A stretch of DNA of 64,000 bases from Mycolicibacter longobardus (GTDB taxonomy: Bacteria > Actinomycetota > Actinomycetes > Mycobacteriales > Mycobacteriaceae), in the NCBI RefSeq assembly GCF_002102265.1, contig NZ_LQPG01000018.1, positions 62,001 through 126,000 on the forward strand. Reading direction: 5' to 3'. This document shows, piece after piece, positions 45,612 to 54,342 of this stretch. A program made the position numbers and the translations under genes. The stretch's first letter is position 1, and each line of letters begins with the position of its first letter. A model generated the notes under the pieces. That model was given only the letters and a program-made list of their open reading frames with translations. It was not told the DNA's origin and did not search any database.

Positions 45612-47167
45612 AGGTGGACTGGGACGAAGAATGCGACGTGCTGGTGGCCGGGTCCGGCGGCGGAGGCGTCACCGGTGCCTACACCGCTGCCCGCGAGGGA
45701 CTTGAGGTCATCCTCGTCGAGGCGACCGACAAGTTCGGCGGCACCACCGCGTATTCCGGCGGCGGGGGCGTGTGGTTTCCGTGCAACCCGGTGCTGCTGC
45801 GGGCCGGCACCGACGACACCATCGAAGACGCGCTGGAGTACTACCACGCGGTGGTCGGCGACCGTACTCCGCGCGAATTGCAGGAGACCTATGTGCGCGG
45901 CGGCGCGCCGCTGATCGCCTACCTCGAGGAGGACCCGGACCTGAGGTTCTCGGTGTTGCCGTGGCCGGACTACTTCGGCAAGGCACCCAAGGCCCGCCTC
46001 GACGGCCAGCGTCATATCGCCGCCAAACCACTGGCCGTCGCCAAGGCACCCGAACTGCGGGGTCAGGTGCGCGGCCCGCTCGACGCCGACCGGCTCGGCA
46101 CCGAGCCGCCCGAGGACTACTTCATCGGCGGCCGCGCGTTGATCGCGCGGTTCCTCAAGGCGACCGGGAACTATCCGGGCGCGTCACTGCGATTGATCAC
46201 CCCCCTGGTCGAATTGGTGAGCGATGACAGCGGTGTGCTCGGCGCCGTCGTCGAGACCGCGGGGGAGCGCCGGGCCATCCGGGCACGCCGCGGAGTACTG
46301 CTGGCCGCCGGAGGTTTCGAGGGCAACGACGCGATGCGGCAGCGCTACGGTGTGCCGGGTGTCGCGCGAGACACCATGGGGCCGTGGGGAAATCTCGGCC
46401 AGGCCCATGAGGCGGCGATCGCGATCGGAGCCGACACCGACCTGATGGACCAGGCCTGGTGGTCGCCCGGGATGACGCACCCGGACGGGCGCTCCGCGTT
46501 CGCGCTGTGGTTCACCGGCGGCATCTTCGTCGATCAGGAGGGCAGGCGGTTCGTCAACGAATCCGCGGCCTATGACCGCATCGGCCGCGCCATCCTCGAC
46601 CGGCTTCGCGACGGGTCGATGACCTTGCCGTACTGGATGATCTACGACGACGCGCAAGGTCCGGTGCCGCCGGTCAAGGCGACCAATGTGTCCATGGTCG
46701 AAACGGAGCGCTATATCGAGGCAGGCCTGTGGCGCACGGCCGACACCCTCGAGGAGCTCGCGGGCCTGATCGGTGTCCCGGCGGCGAACCTGGTGGCGAC
46801 GGTCGAGCGGTTCAACGCGTTCGTCGCCGCAGGCGTCGATGAGGACTTCGGCCGAGGCGACGAGGCTTATGATCGGGCGTTCTCGGCCGGTGCCTCCCCG
46901 CTGGTCTCGATCGAGCGGGCACCGTTTCACGCGGCCATGTTCGGCATCTCCGATCTGGGCACCAAGGGCGGGCTTCGCACCGACACCGCGGCACGGGTGC
47001 TGGACGCCGCGGGCAAGCCGATCCCGGGACTGTACGCGGCCGGCAACACGATGGCGGCGCCGAGCGGTACCGCCTATCCCGGTGGGGGAAACCCGATCGG
47101 GGCGAGCATGTTGTTCAGCCACCTGGCGGTGCTGGACATGCTGGGCCGGTCGCCCGACCGATGTTGA
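45608..47167 (+). CDS. FAD-dependent dehydrogenase, KstD/fumarate-reductase family
   Basis: A 519-residue flavoprotein of the succinate dehydrogenase/fumarate reductase family that includes 3-ketosteroid delta1-dehydrogenases. The FAD dinucleotide motif GSGGGG is at residues 15-20. FGGTTAYSGGGGVWFPCN is typical of KstD proteins. The C-terminal block GLYAAGNTMAAPSGTAYPGG binds FAD. ATG 45608 overlaps the previous stop by ATGA. It would dehydrogenate a cyclic ketone next to the carbonyl. Which KstD subtype it is cannot be settled by eye. Confidence 0.86.
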   Translation: MKVDWDEECDVLVAGSGGGGVTGAYTAAREGLEVILVEATDKFGGTTAYSGGGGVWFPCNPVLLRAGTDDTIEDALEYYHAVVGDRTPRELQETYVRGGAPLIAYLEEDPDLRFSVLPWPDYFGKAPKARLDGQRHIAAKPLAVAKAPELRGQVRGPLDADRLGTEPPEDYFIGGRALIARFLKATGNYPGASLRLITPLVELVSDDSGVLGAVVETAGERRAIRARRGVLLAAGGFEGNDAMRQRYGVPGVARDTMGPWGNLGQAHEAAIAIGADTDLMDQAWWSPGMTHPDGRSAFALWFTGGIFVDQEGRRFVNESAAYDRIGRAILDRLRDGSMTLPYWMIYDDAQGPVPPVKATNVSMVETERYIEAGLWRTADTLEELAGLIGVPAANLVATVERFNAFVAAGVDEDFGRGDEAYDRAFSAGASPLVSIERAPFHAAMFGISDLGTKGGLRTDTAARVLDAAGKPIPGLYAAGNTMAAPSGTAYPGGGNPIGASMLFSHLAVLDMLGRSPDRC

Positions 47168-47197
47168 CCCCGACGGTGTTGCCGTCGATGCCGGCGT

Positions 47198-47203
47198 TAG
47201 CGT
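47198..47203 (+). promoter_or_regulatory. -10 element before the HsaD-like hydrolase
   Basis: TAGCGT (TANNNT), seven bases, then ATG 47211. This is a leaderless promoter inside the gap after the KstD-like gene. Confidence 0.5.
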
Positions 47204-47210
47204 GAGACCC

Positions 47211-48071
47211 ATGACGACACAGCTGAGCCACGACGAGACCCTGCGTGAGGTCACCACCGAGCAGGGAGTGCTGCGCTACCACGAGGCCGGCGAGGGTCCC
47301 ACACTGTTGCTGCTGCACGGCTCCGGTCCGGGCGTGACGGGGTGGCGCAACTACCGCGGCCTGTTGCCCGCCTTCGCCGAGCACTTCCGCTGCCTGGTGC
47401 TGGAATTCCCCGGCTTCGGGGTCAGCGACGACTTCGGCGGGCACCCGATGGTGACGGCCTTCGGCGCGGTGCCGGCGTTCGCCGACGCGCTGGGTCTGGA
47501 CCAGTTCAGCATCGTCGGCAACTCGATGGGCGGCGGCGTGGGCATCGGCTACGCGATCGGCAACCCCGACAAGGTGCGCAGGCTGGTGACCATCGGCGGT
47601 ATCGGAACCAACCTGCTCAGCCCGGGGCCGGCCGAGGGCATCCGGCTGCTGCAGGACTTCGTCGACAACCCCAGCCGCGACGCGCTGGTGCGGTGGCTGC
47701 ACTCGATGGTCTACGACCCGGCGGTGATCACCGAAGAGCTCATCGAGGAGCGTTGGGCACTGGCCACCGACCCGGACACCCTGGCCAGCGCCCGGCGGAT
47801 GTACGGCAAGGAAGCCTTCACGAACATGGTGAAGATGATGCAGGCATCCAAGGGGCCGCTGCCGTGGGCGATGATGCACCGCCTCAAGGCGCCGACGCTG
47901 GTCACCTGGGGCCGCGACGACCGGGTCAGCCCGCTGGACATGGCGCTGATCCCGATGCGGACCATTCCCAATGCCGAGGTGCACGTGTTCCCCAACTGCG
48001 GGCACTGGACCATGATCGAGGCCAAGGACGCCTTTATCCGCGTGGTGCTGGAGTACCTGACCCGCGACTAG
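47211..48071 (+). CDS. Alpha/beta-hydrolase, HsaD/BphD-like C-C hydrolase type
   Basis: A 286-residue hydrolase. LLLHGSGPGVTGWRNYRG is the family oxyanion region, GNSMGGG holds the nucleophile Ser105, WGRDDRVSP the acid and CGHWTMIEAKDAF the histidine. Length and motifs fit meta-cleavage-product hydrolases (HsaD, BphD, MhpC). No extradiol dioxygenase is encoded in the window, so the true substrate may differ. The ATG has no ribosome site but follows a -10 element. Confidence 0.83.
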   Translation: MTTQLSHDETLREVTTEQGVLRYHEAGEGPTLLLLHGSGPGVTGWRNYRGLLPAFAEHFRCLVLEFPGFGVSDDFGGHPMVTAFGAVPAFADALGLDQFSIVGNSMGGGVGIGYAIGNPDKVRRLVTIGGIGTNLLSPGPAEGIRLLQDFVDNPSRDALVRWLHSMVYDPAVITEELIEERWALATDPDTLASARRMYGKEAFTNMVKMMQASKGPLPWAMMHRLKAPTLVTWGRDDRVSPLDMALIPMRTIPNAEVHVFPNCGHWTMIEAKDAFIRVVLEYLTRD

Positions 48072-48360
48072 TCAGCGGGGGTCGACGCGGCGTCTGCCTG
48101 GGCGAATCGCTGCGCTGAGTCGTGCGCTGGGGTTAGTGTGCGGTTTGGTCGTCGAAAGGGTTCGGGTGTGATGGTGCGCTTGGCTGCGCAACGCGAGCTG
48201 TGTCCGGACACGCTCCAGGGACAACCGGCCGACGCACCTCCTGCCAGCGCCAGTTAGCAATCGCTCGCTTACCATCCACCGGCTTGAGTCGGCGGGGAGC
48301 GGACAGCTCGGACAGCATCGCCTCGTCGTACAATCGCCATGGCTCATCGAGCCGGCCCCG
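48072..48360. other. Non-coding gap before the tRNA gene
   Basis: 289 bases between the hydrolase stop and the tRNA. I see no convincing gene. A minus-strand open stretch from about 48348 to 48133 (contains EPWRLYDEAMLSEL and ANWRWQEVRRPVVPG) has no normal start or ribosome site and might be a relic of a coding sequence. Confidence 0.5.
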
Positions 48361-48436
48361 GCCGCGTTAGCTCAGTTGGTAGAGCGTCGCTCTTGTAAAG
48401 CGGATGTCGAGAGTTCGAGTCTCTCACGCGGCTCCA
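48361..48436 (+). tRNA. tRNA-Thr (UGU)
   Basis: A complete cloverleaf. The acceptor stem is GCCGCGT/ACGCGGC. The D arm starts GCTCAGTTGGTAGAGC. The anticodon loop CTTGTAA carries TGT. The T arm is GAGAGTTCGAGTCTCTC, and CCA is encoded at 48434-48436. It reads ACA codons (threonine). A decayed HNH endonuclease gene starts 33 bases downstream, so the 3' end may once have served as an integration site. Confidence 0.95.
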
Positions 48437-48469
48437 TTTCCTGTCGGTGCTGAGGAATAGCGTCGTCGC

Positions 48470-48875
48470 ATGCCAGTGACCTGTCTCAGGTGCGGAGTCG
48501 ATTTTGAAGGTCGTCGGCTAAGAGTGTTCTGCAGCAATGCATGCCAACAGTCACACCGCCGACGCTTGCTCTTGGAGGCCTGGCTCGACACCGGAGTCTG
48601 TGGTCGCACGTCCTACCTAGGCAACTACGTCCGGGACTACTTGAATGAGCAGCAGAGTGGTTGCTGTGCGATCTGCGGCATCGCCGGCAAGTGGAATGGC
48701 GTGAAACTGGTCCTGATCGTCGACCACATCGATGGAGACGCAAGCAACAATCGTCGTGAGAATCTGCGCTCATTTGTCCCAACTGTGACAGCCAGCTGCC
48801 GCGTACAAGACAAGGAATCGCGGCCGGGGTCGCTACTACCGGCGACTGCGGTACGCCGACGGCCTTTCGTATTGA
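48470..48875 (+). pseudogene. Decayed HNH endonuclease gene
   Basis: From ATG 48470 the product has an N-terminal zinc-ribbon-like part (CLRCGVDFEGRR, FCSNACQQ), then CCAICGIAG and the HNH core VDHIDGDASNNRRENLR. The frame is lost near 48768. LICPNCDSQLP continues in a second frame. Near 48801 a second shift leads to YKTRNRGRGRYYRRLRYADG, ending at the TGA at 48873-48875. Two single-base losses are needed to explain it, so this is a real pseudogene more than a read error. HNH proteins of this type occur in phages and mobile elements. Confidence 0.8.
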
Positions 48876-48905
48876 GGCTGCCGCCGGGCGTGAAGCCAGC
48901 CGGGG

Positions 48906-49661
48906 TCAGGATCCGTCGGTGCGGCGACTGTCGGTCGGGTCCTGGTCGATCACCCGTTGGGAGCGCACCGGCCGTGACGACGGGCGCCGGCTGGACCGGC
49001 GCGGCAACAGCGGAATGCGTTCGGCGATGTTGCTCAGCGGGTTGACCACCATCGTCAGAGCGATCACCGCTTCCTGCAGGGTGTCGATCGCCGGTTCCAG
49101 CGCCTCCATGCCCGGCGCCAGCCGGCCCAGGGTGTCGGCGACATCCGCGAGTTGTTCCAGGGGCCCGTTGCGGGCGGTCAACTTGTCGATCAGCCCGCCG
49201 TCGGACAGCAGTCGGTCGGCAAGACCGTCCTCGGCCAGCAGGCGTTCGATCAGTCCGTCCTCGTCGGTGAGCTGGTCCACCAGGCCGCCGGGCTGCAGGG
49301 CCCGCTGCAGCCCGCCCCCCTCGGCGGTTAGCCGGTCGATCAGCCCACCCGGCCCGGTCAGCTGGTCTACCAGCCCGCCGGGCGCCAGCAGCCGGTCAGC
49401 CGGGCCGCCGGGAGCCAGCGCGCGCCCCAGCGGCGCGTCGTCGTCCATCAACTTGGCCAACCGGTTGGCCCGGCCGATGGCATCGTCGAGGCCCAGCATC
49501 TGCGCCATGGAGTTGGCCGTCCCCCGGCTGCCGGTCTCGCCGAGCGACTGCCGTACCAGCCCCAGCGCCGCGGTGGCCACCCCGAGTCCGGCGTCGGCGA
49601 TCGACAGACCGATCCGTGCCGGGGCGGTGGACACGGCGATCAGCTGCTTGGCCAGGCTCAC
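48906..49661 (-). CDS. Decapeptide-repeat protein of unknown function
   Basis: A 251-residue protein. The N-terminal part (1-70) is helical and weakly hydrophobic. Residues 73-182 consist of about eleven ten-residue repeats with the pattern xPGGLxDxLx, for example APGGLVDQLT, GPGGLIDRLT, DEDGLIERLL. A hydrophobic segment near 190-215 and a very basic tail (RRSSRRPSSRPVRSQR) follow. I do not recognise the family. GTG 49661 is preceded by TAGACT and six bases, a leaderless promoter. It is divergent from phoP over a nested inverted repeat. Confidence 0.8.
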   Translation of the reverse strand: MSLAKQLIAVSTAPARIGLSIADAGLGVATAALGLVRQSLGETGSRGTANSMAQMLGLDDAIGRANRLAKLMDDDAPLGRALAPGGPADRLLAPGGLVDQLTGPGGLIDRLTAEGGGLQRALQPGGLVDQLTDEDGLIERLLAEDGLADRLLSDGGLIDKLTARNGPLEQLADVADTLGRLAPGMEALEPAIDTLQEAVIALTMVVNPLSNIAERIPLLPRRSSRRPSSRPVRSQRVIDQDPTDSRRTDGS

Positions 49662-49667
49662 CAGGTC

Positions 49668-49673
49668 AGTCTA
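49668..49673 (-). promoter_or_regulatory. -10 element, leaderless promoter of the repeat-protein gene
   Basis: Minus-strand TAGACT (TANNNT), six bases, then GTG 49661. Confidence 0.55.
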
Positions 49674-49688
49674 GGGGGAATCGGGAAC

Positions 49689-49733
49689 GGATATCAGCTA
49701 GTTTGATTGGCAGCAAACGTACAGTTGATATCC
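49689..49733. promoter_or_regulatory. Nested inverted repeat between the repeat-protein gene and phoP
   Basis: GGATATCA (49689-49696) and TGATATCC (49726-49733) are perfect 8-base arms. GTTTG (49701-49705) and CAAAC (49714-49718) form an inner pair. It lies 12-57 bases before the phoP start and could be an operator or an RNA hairpin in the phoP leader. Confidence 0.5.
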
Positions 49734-49745
49734 AGGTCATTTTCA

Positions 49746-50489
49746 ATGGGCCGCGAGGGAATTGACGCTATGGGAGCAACAGCTGCGCAAGACGCCGCAC
49801 CGGAGGCCCGAGTTCTAGTCGTCGATGACGAATCCAACATCGTTGAACTGCTGTCGGTGAGCCTGAAATTTCAGGGATTCGAGGTCTACACCGCCTCCAG
49901 CGGGCCGGCGGCGCTGGACCGAGCGCGTGAGGTCCGCCCGGACGCGGTGATACTCGACGTGATGATGCCCGGCATGGACGGGTTCGGCGTATTGCGCCGG
50001 TTGCGCGCCGACGGCATCGACGCTCCCGCGCTGTTTCTGACCGCACGGGATTCGCTGCAGGACAAGATCACCGGGCTGACCCTGGGCGGCGACGACTACG
50101 TGACCAAGCCGTTCAGCTTGGAGGAAGTGGTCGCCCGGCTGCGGGTCATCCTGCGGCGGGCGGGAAAGGGGGCCCAGGAGCCCCGCAACTCGCGGCTGAC
50201 GTTCGCCGACATCGAACTCGACGAGGACACCCACGAAGTGTGGAAGTCCGGTCAGCCGGTGTCGCTGTCGCCCACCGAATTCACCCTGCTCCGGTACTTT
50301 GTGATCAACGCCGGCACCGTACTGAGCAAGCCGAAGATCCTCGACCACGTCTGGCGGTATGACTTCGGCGGCGATGTCAACGTGGTGGAATCCTACGTCT
50401 CCTACCTGCGGCGCAAGATCGACACCGGCGAGAAACGGCTGCTGCACACGCTGCGCGGAGTCGGCTACGTGCTGCGCGAGCCGCGATGA
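49746..50489 (+). CDS. phoP: Two-component response regulator PhoP
   Basis: A 247-residue OmpR-family regulator, the same length as M. tuberculosis PhoP and nearly identical to it in the parts I recall. The receiver domain has VVDDE, phospho-acceptor Asp71 in ILDVMMPGMDG, and the switch Lys in TKPFS. The winged-helix DNA-binding domain is at about 150-247 (GGDVNVVESYVSYLRRKID). It controls lipid, ESX and pH-response genes. ATG 49746 is chosen by length and N-terminal agreement. A later ATG at 49770 has a better ribosome site GAGGGA and remains possible. Confidence 0.96.
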   Translation: MGREGIDAMGATAAQDAAPEARVLVVDDESNIVELLSVSLKFQGFEVYTASSGPAALDRAREVRPDAVILDVMMPGMDGFGVLRRLRADGIDAPALFLTARDSLQDKITGLTLGGDDYVTKPFSLEEVVARLRVILRRAGKGAQEPRNSRLTFADIELDEDTHEVWKSGQPVSLSPTEFTLLRYFVINAGTVLSKPKILDHVWRYDFGGDVNVVESYVSYLRRKIDTGEKRLLHTLRGVGYVLREPR

Positions 50490-50539
50490 AAGACTGGCGC
50501 CGGTAACAGGTCGGCCAACAGGTAATTAGGGCGAAGTAC

Positions 50540-52036
50540 ATGGGGATGGTGAAGCCCGTTCGAGACGTCTTGCCGCTGAAATTCAGCCTGGTCACCGCCA
50601 CCTTGGTCATGGTGGCGGTCGGGTTGCTGGCACAGGGATACGCGGTGACCACGATCCTGCGCCATCGTCTGATCAGCCGGATCGACGCCACCCTCAACGA
50701 CGCCGCCCACGGTTGGGCCCTGGAACAACGCGGGCGACTGCCGTCGAGGGAGGGCGAAGACCCCAGCCCGGGCCGGCCGCCGACGAGCTTCTATGTCCGC
50801 GACGTCGACCCCGACGGCAGCATCTGGACGGTCGTCAACGACCAGAACGCCGAGCCCCTGCTGCCGCCGGACAACGACGTCGGATCCGTGCCGGTCACGA
50901 TCGGCTCGATCGACGGGTCGGGCGTGCAGTGGCGGGCCTTGTCGGTGCACGGCGAGAACGGCCGACTGATCACCGTGGCCAGGGATCTGTCCGACCCCCG
51001 GGCCACGCTGCGCTACCTGGCCTGGTCGCGGGTGGCGATCGGCGTCGGGGTGCTGCTGGTGCTGGGGGCCGCCGGCTATGTGGTGGTCAGCCGCAGCCTG
51101 CGGCCGTTGACCGAGGTGGAACAGACGGCGGCGGCGATCGCCGCCGGCCAGTTGGATCGTCGTGTTCCGGGACGTGATCCCCGCACCGAGGTCGGTCGGC
51201 TCACCCAAGCGCTCAACGGCATGCTGGCGCAGATTCAGGAGGCGGTCGCATCTTCGGCGGCTTCGGCGGAGAGCGCGCGCAACTCCGAGGAGCGGATGCG
51301 CCGATTCATCACCGATGCCAGCCACGAACTGCGTACCCCGCTGACCACGATTCGTGGTTTCGCGGAGCTGTACCGTCAAGGCGCGGCCCGCGACGTCGAG
51401 CTGCTGATGTCGCGTATCGAAAGTGAAGCCCGCCGGATGGGCCTGCTCGTCGAGGACCTGTTGCTGCTGGCCCGGACGGACGCGCAGCGCCCACTGGATC
51501 GGCAGTGGGTCGACCTGCTGGTGCTGGCCACCGACGCCGTGCACGACGCCCGCGCGATCGCACCGAATCGCGCCATCGAATTGGAGGTCTTCGACGGCCC
51601 CGGCACGCCGGAGGTGCTCGGTGACGAAGCCCGGCTGCGGCAGGTGCTGAGCAACCTGGTGTCCAATGCGATGCAGCACACCCCCGACGGGACCGGGATC
51701 ACCGTGCGCGTCGGCACCGAGGGGGCCGACGCCATCCTGGAGGTGGTGGACCAGGGGTCCGGGATGAGCGAGCAGGACGTTCAGCGGGCCTTCGAGCGCT
51801 TCTTCCGCACCGACTCGTCGCGGGCGCGGGCCAGCGGTGGCACCGGGCTGGGACTGTCGATCGTCGACTCACTGACCCGCGCGCACGAGGGCACCGTCAG
51901 CGCCACGTCTCCGCCGGGCCAGGGCTGCACATTCCGGGTCGCAATACCGCGTCTTGCCGACACGTCGGCCCGGTCCGTCGAACTGCCCCGCCGAGATGGG
52001 CTGAGCTTCAGCGAAGTTCGGCCAGCGCGGCCTTGA
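50540..52036 (+). CDS. phoR: Sensor histidine kinase PhoR
   Basis: A 498-residue membrane sensor, partner of PhoP. Transmembrane helices lie at about residues 15-38 and 164-184 and enclose a periplasmic sensor loop of about 125 residues. A HAMP domain (about 185-240) is followed by a HisKA domain with His262 in [11 protein letters not shown] and an ATPase domain with [13 protein letters not shown] and [13 protein letters not shown]. The periplasmic loop is longer and differs from the tuberculosis sequence I recall, as expected for the sensing region. Its last 29 bases overlap the end of the convergent HIT gene. Confidence 0.95.
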   Translation: MGMVKPVRDVLPLKFSLVTATLVMVAVGLLAQGYAVTTILRHRLISRIDATLNDAAHGWALEQRGRLPSREGEDPSPGRPPTSFYVRDVDPDGSIWTVVNDQNAEPLLPPDNDVGSVPVTIGSIDGSGVQWRALSVHGENGRLITVARDLSDPRATLRYLAWSRVAIGVGVLLVLGAAGYVVVSRSLRPLTEVEQTAAAIAAGQLDRRVPGRDPRTEVGRLTQALNGMLAQIQEAVASSAASAESARNSEERMRRFITDASHELRTPLTTIRGFAELYRQGAARDVELLMSRIESEARRMGLLVEDLLLLARTDAQRPLDRQWVDLLVLATDAVHDARAIAPNRAIELEVFDGPGTPEVLGDEARLRQVLSNLVSNAMQHTPDGTGITVRVGTEGADAILEVVDQGSGMSEQDVQRAFERFFRTDSSRARASGGTGLGLSIVDSLTRAHEGTVSATSPPGQGCTFRVAIPRLADTSARSVELPRRDGLSFSEVRPARP

Positions 52037-52412
52037 TCTTGGCTTGCGCCTCGTCCAACGATGCCGCCGAGGGATTGCGGTCCACGCCGGCGAATCCGAA
52101 GTCGGAGAGGCTGCGGGTCGGGAAGACGTGGACGTGTAGGTGCGGGACCTCCAGGCCGGCGATGATCATCCCGGCGCGCTCGGTGTCGAAGGCCCGGCAC
52201 ACCGCCTTGCCGATCCGCTGTGCCACGCCCATCACCTGGGCGAAGACGGCGCCGTCGACGTCCTGCCACTGGTCGATCTCGGCACGGGGCACCACCAGCG
52301 TGTGTCCCTGCGTCATCGGCTCGATGGTCAGGAAGCCGACCACGTCGTCGTCCTCGTAGACGAACCGGCCCGGCAGCTCCCGGTTGATGATCTTGGTGAA
52401 CACGGTGGTCAT
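52008..52412 (-). CDS. HIT-family protein, Rv0759c-like
   Basis: A 134-residue histidine-triad nucleotide-binding protein. The triad HLHVH is at residues 91-95, with [20 protein letters not shown] as the core. Such proteins hydrolyse nucleoside phosphoramidates or adenylates. It occupies the place of Rv0759c, convergent with phoR, and the two coding ends overlap by 29 bases. ATG 52412 lies seven bases after a TATGCT element, suggesting a leaderless message. Confidence 0.88.
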   Translation of the reverse strand: MTTVFTKIINRELPGRFVYEDDDVVGFLTIEPMTQGHTLVVPRAEIDQWQDVDGAVFAQVMGVAQRIGKAVCRAFDTERAGMIIAGLEVPHLHVHVFPTRSLSDFGFAGVDRNPSAASLDEAQAKIKAALAELR

Positions 52413-52419
52413 GAGCTTC

Positions 52420-52425
52420 AGCATA
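52420..52425 (-). promoter_or_regulatory. -10 element, leaderless promoter of the HIT gene
   Basis: Minus-strand TATGCT (TANNNT), seven bases, then ATG 52412. Confidence 0.5.
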
Positions 52426-52524
52426 TGCGCCGACTCCCGGATTAAACGGGCGCCGCTGCGTATTATCGAGATCGAGCTGATACCCGCAGCACGGGCTCGC
52501 CACGCCAGAGCTAGAGGAGATGGG

Positions 52525-53055
52525 ATGTCATCTGTCGCAACATTTCTCAGCAATCCCAAGGCGGTAGGTAGCTGGAGCCTGGATCCCGGGCAGTCGAGCA
52601 TCCGGTTCGAGAACGGCACGATGTGGGGCGCGCTGAAAGTACGTGGCGCCTTCACCGATTTCGCCGGCAGCGGCGAGATCAAGGACGCCAAGACGGTGTC
52701 CGGCCGGGTCGACATCAAGGCTGCCTCGATCAACACCGGTTTGGGCACCCGCGACCACGACCTGCGGCGATCGAACTTCTTCGACACCGACCACTATCCC
52801 GACATCACCGTTGTGGTCACCGGCGGGGAGCCGGCAGGCGCTGATAGCGTCCGGCTGGACGCCGAGTTGACTGTCAAGGGCATCACCGGACCGTTGCCGC
52901 TCGATGTCGAAGTGACCCCGCTCGAGGACGGCGGCGTCCGGCTGACGACCGAGACCACCGTCACCCGCAAGCAGTTCGCCGTGGAGGGAAATTTCCTGGG
53001 CATGGTCGGCAATAGGACCAAGCTCAAGGCCAGCCTGGTGTTCCGGCAGGACTAG
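52525..53055 (+). CDS. YceI-family lipid-binding protein
   Basis: A 176-residue YceI-domain protein (lipocalin-like barrel that binds isoprenoid or other lipids). [16 protein letters not shown] opens the domain. [17 protein letters not shown] is the family core, followed by [16 protein letters not shown]. No signal peptide is seen, so it is probably cytoplasmic. GAGGAG lies upstream of ATG 52525. It is not part of the Rv0757-Rv0768 order as I remember it, where a ketosteroid-isomerase-like gene (Rv0760c) stands near this point. Confidence 0.9.
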   Translation: MSSVATFLSNPKAVGSWSLDPGQSSIRFENGTMWGALKVRGAFTDFAGSGEIKDAKTVSGRVDIKAASINTGLGTRDHDLRRSNFFDTDHYPDITVVVTGGEPAGADSVRLDAELTVKGITGPLPLDVEVTPLEDGGVRLTTETTVTRKQFAVEGNFLGMVGNRTKLKASLVFRQD

Positions 53056-53063
53056 TCCTTCGT

Positions 53064-53120
53064 TGACTCTGCGCCTACCAGGCAGAAGTGCGAGTAGGTT
53101 GCCTGGTCAGCGCAGAGTCA
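53064..53120. terminator. Hairpin between convergent YceI and adhB genes
   Basis: TGACTCTGCGC pairs with GCGCAGAGTCA. An inner ACCAGGCA/TGCCTGGT extends the stem past a two-base mismatch. The outer arm shares CTCTGCGCC with the hairpin at 19636, suggesting a repeated terminator type. Confidence 0.7.
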
Positions 53121-53128
53121 GCGGGTGA

Positions 53129-54256
53129 CTACCTATCGGCGTCGGTGTAGCGGATGATGCCGCGGATGTTCTTGCCGTCCAGCATGTCCTGGTAGCCCTC
53201 GTTGATCTGCTCCAGCTTGTACTGGCGGGTGACCATGTCGTCCAGGTTCAGCTTGCCGACGGAGTACATCGACAGCAGCTGCGGAATGTCGTATTGGGGA
53301 TTTCCGCCACCGAAGATGGTGCCCTGCAGGTTCTTCTGCAGCAGAGTCAGCATCGACAGGTTGAGCGTGACCTGATTGTCCAGCATGGAGCCCATCGCGG
53401 TGAGCACGCAGGTGCCGCCCTTGGCGGTCAGGATCATGTAGTTGTCGACGTCGGCGCCGTGCACCTCTCCGACGGTGACGATCACCTTGCGGGCCATCAG
53501 GCCGGCGGTGACCTCCATCATGCCGCCCATCGCGGCGAAGATGTCCGGATATACATGGGTGGCACCGAACTTCAGCGCCTGGTCGCGTTTCCAGTCCACC
53601 GGGTCGATGACGAAGATGTTGCGGGCACCGGCGGCCACCGCACCCTGCAACGCCGACATGCCCACCCCGCCGACGCCGACGATCGCGACGTCCTCACCCG
53701 GGCGGATGTCGGCGCTGCGGACTGCCGACCCGTAGCCGGTGGTGACGCCGCAGCCGACGAGGCAGGCCACCTCGAACGGAACCGACGGGTCGATCTTCAC
53801 CACCGAGGATTTGTGCACCACCATCCACGGCGAGAACGTGCCCAGCAACGTCATCGGGTAGACACCCTGGCCGCGGGCGGTGACCCGGAAAGTGCCGTCA
53901 CTGACCGCCACGCCGTTGAGCAGTCCGGCGCCCAGGTCGCACAGGTTGCGCAGTCCGGACTGACAGGTCGGACAGCTGCCACAGGACGGAATGAAGGACA
54001 GCACCACGTGGTCGCCGGGCGCGATGTCCTCCACCCCGGGCCCGACCTCGGTGACGATGCCGGCGCCCTCGTGTCCGCCGAGGACTGGGAAGCCGGCCAT
54101 GGGGATGCTGCCCGTCATCAGATGGTGGTCGGAGTGGCACATACCGGCCGCCTCCATCTGAATCTTGACCTCGTCTTTCTGGGGGTCACCGATCTCGATC
54201 TCCTCGACCGACCACGGCTTGTTGAACTCCCAGAGCAACGCACCCTTTGTCTTCAC
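53129..54256 (-). CDS. adhB: Zinc-dependent alcohol dehydrogenase AdhB
   Basis: A 375-residue class-III-like zinc alcohol dehydrogenase. The catalytic zinc ligands are Cys40 and His62-Glu63 (GGHEGAG). The structural zinc cysteines are at 92, 95, 98 and 106. The NAD motif is VGVGGVGM near residue 194. It matches Rv0761c (adhB) in length and place. The GTG start has GCAGG upstream. An 86-base gap separates it from the P450 upstream, so it may have its own promoter or be the last gene of the long minus-strand unit. Confidence 0.93.
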   Translation of the reverse strand: MKTKGALLWEFNKPWSVEEIEIGDPQKDEVKIQMEAAGMCHSDHHLMTGSIPMAGFPVLGGHEGAGIVTEVGPGVEDIAPGDHVVLSFIPSCGSCPTCQSGLRNLCDLGAGLLNGVAVSDGTFRVTARGQGVYPMTLLGTFSPWMVVHKSSVVKIDPSVPFEVACLVGCGVTTGYGSAVRSADIRPGEDVAIVGVGGVGMSALQGAVAAGARNIFVIDPVDWKRDQALKFGATHVYPDIFAAMGGMMEVTAGLMARKVIVTVGEVHGADVDNYMILTAKGGTCVLTAMGSMLDNQVTLNLSMLTLLQKNLQGTIFGGGNPQYDIPQLLSMYSVGKLNLDDMVTRQYKLEQINEGYQDMLDGKNIRGIIRYTDADR

Positions 54257-54342
54257 CGCGAACCTGCTTTCATGTTGAATTTCCGGGACGTCCGGCAGTC
54301 CACTGACCGAGCCTATAACCCGACACCAGGCGGCGGGAAGGT

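Noticed and set aside
48133..48348. Minus-strand open stretch beside the tRNA
   Set aside because: No ATG or GTG start with a ribosome site, the upstream side is closed by a stop within the tRNA, and no family is recognised. At most a relic.
49692..49714. PhoP autoregulatory direct repeat upstream of phoP
   Set aside because: TATCAGC and TGGCAGC are present but spaced 16 bases apart, not the 11 expected for the known PhoP box.
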